Source of the DNA: Helicobacter sp.
GTDB taxonomy: Bacteria > Campylobacterota > Campylobacteria > Campylobacterales > Helicobacteraceae
NCBI GenBank assembly: GCA_014799985.1
Contig: JAAVGZ010000082.1
Location: forward strand, 27,434-33,738
Direction of reading: 5' to 3'
Length of the DNA stretch: 6,305 nucleotides
The notes beneath the pieces are model-generated. The model did not search any database, was not told where the DNA came from, and saw only the letters and a list, made by a program, of their open reading frames with translations. Shown one piece after another: positions 6,297-6,305 of the stretch. The translations under genes and the position numbers were made by a program. Each line of letters opens with the position of its first letter. The stretch's first letter is position 1.

Positions 6297-6305
6297 AAAC
6301 CCTTA

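Noticed and set aside
6224..6298. Extended N-terminus of the PepSY protein from a TTG at 6298, reading through the poly-G tract
   Set aside because: AAGGAG at 6235-6230 points to the internal ATG at 6223. The extra residues (four glycines, then no family resemblance) look untranslated for this gene, although the open frame is kept as a finding.
1..6305. tRNA or rRNA genes, CRISPR arrays, insertion sequences or attachment sites
   Set aside because: No cloverleaf, spaced direct repeats, terminal inverted repeats or transposase motifs were seen on either strand. Almost all of the window is occupied by the genes listed.

Overview
The window most likely comes from a member of the Campylobacterota, probably Helicobacteraceae. 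Three things point there. The ThyX protein closely resembles the short ThyX of Helicobacter from memory, including the block around RHRIASLSVKS. The first three genes are a pglD-pglE-pglF set of the kind used for bacillosamine synthesis and protein N-glycosylation in Campylobacter, Wolinella and enterohepatic Helicobacter. A 14-base homopolymeric C/G tract, a hallmark of phase-variable loci in this group, lies near the right end. Base composition is high for the group (about 62-65% G+C in the 60-base rows sampled from the pgl genes and most of thyX), so no species is named.

Layout. Positions 1-168 hold the 3' end of a hexapeptide-repeat acetyltransferase (pglD-like). It overlaps by 4 bases the aminotransferase pglE (165-1268), which overlaps by 4 bases the membrane 4,6-dehydratase pglF (1265-3106). 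thyX (3084-3749) begins inside the end of pglF, and a cysteine-rich HdrB-like protein (3746-4465) begins on the thyX stop. All five are on the plus strand with overlapping ends and form a compact co-directional unit. After a 44-base gap with a possible promoter comes a FUSC-family membrane protein (4510-5646). It converges, across a 34-base gap containing an 8-bp hairpin, with a minus-strand gene for a small PepSY-associated membrane protein (5681-6223). The last 82 bases hold that gene's leader and the poly-C tract, just inside the window edge.

How the genes work together. PglF converts UDP-GlcNAc to the 4-keto-6-deoxy sugar, PglE aminates C4, and the acetyltransferase acetylates the new amine, giving UDP-N,N'-diacetylbacillosamine, the first sugar of the N-glycan. 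ThyX makes dTMP and has no pathway link to the sugar genes, so its place in the run is probably positional. The cysteine-rich protein has two modules resembling the CCG domains of HdrB, GlpC and LutA. Its function is unknown, and it is the least explained gene here. The FUSC and PepSY proteins are membrane proteins with unassigned substrates. The most notable non-coding feature is the (C)14 tract, whose length could alter expression of the PepSY gene or of a gene beyond the window.
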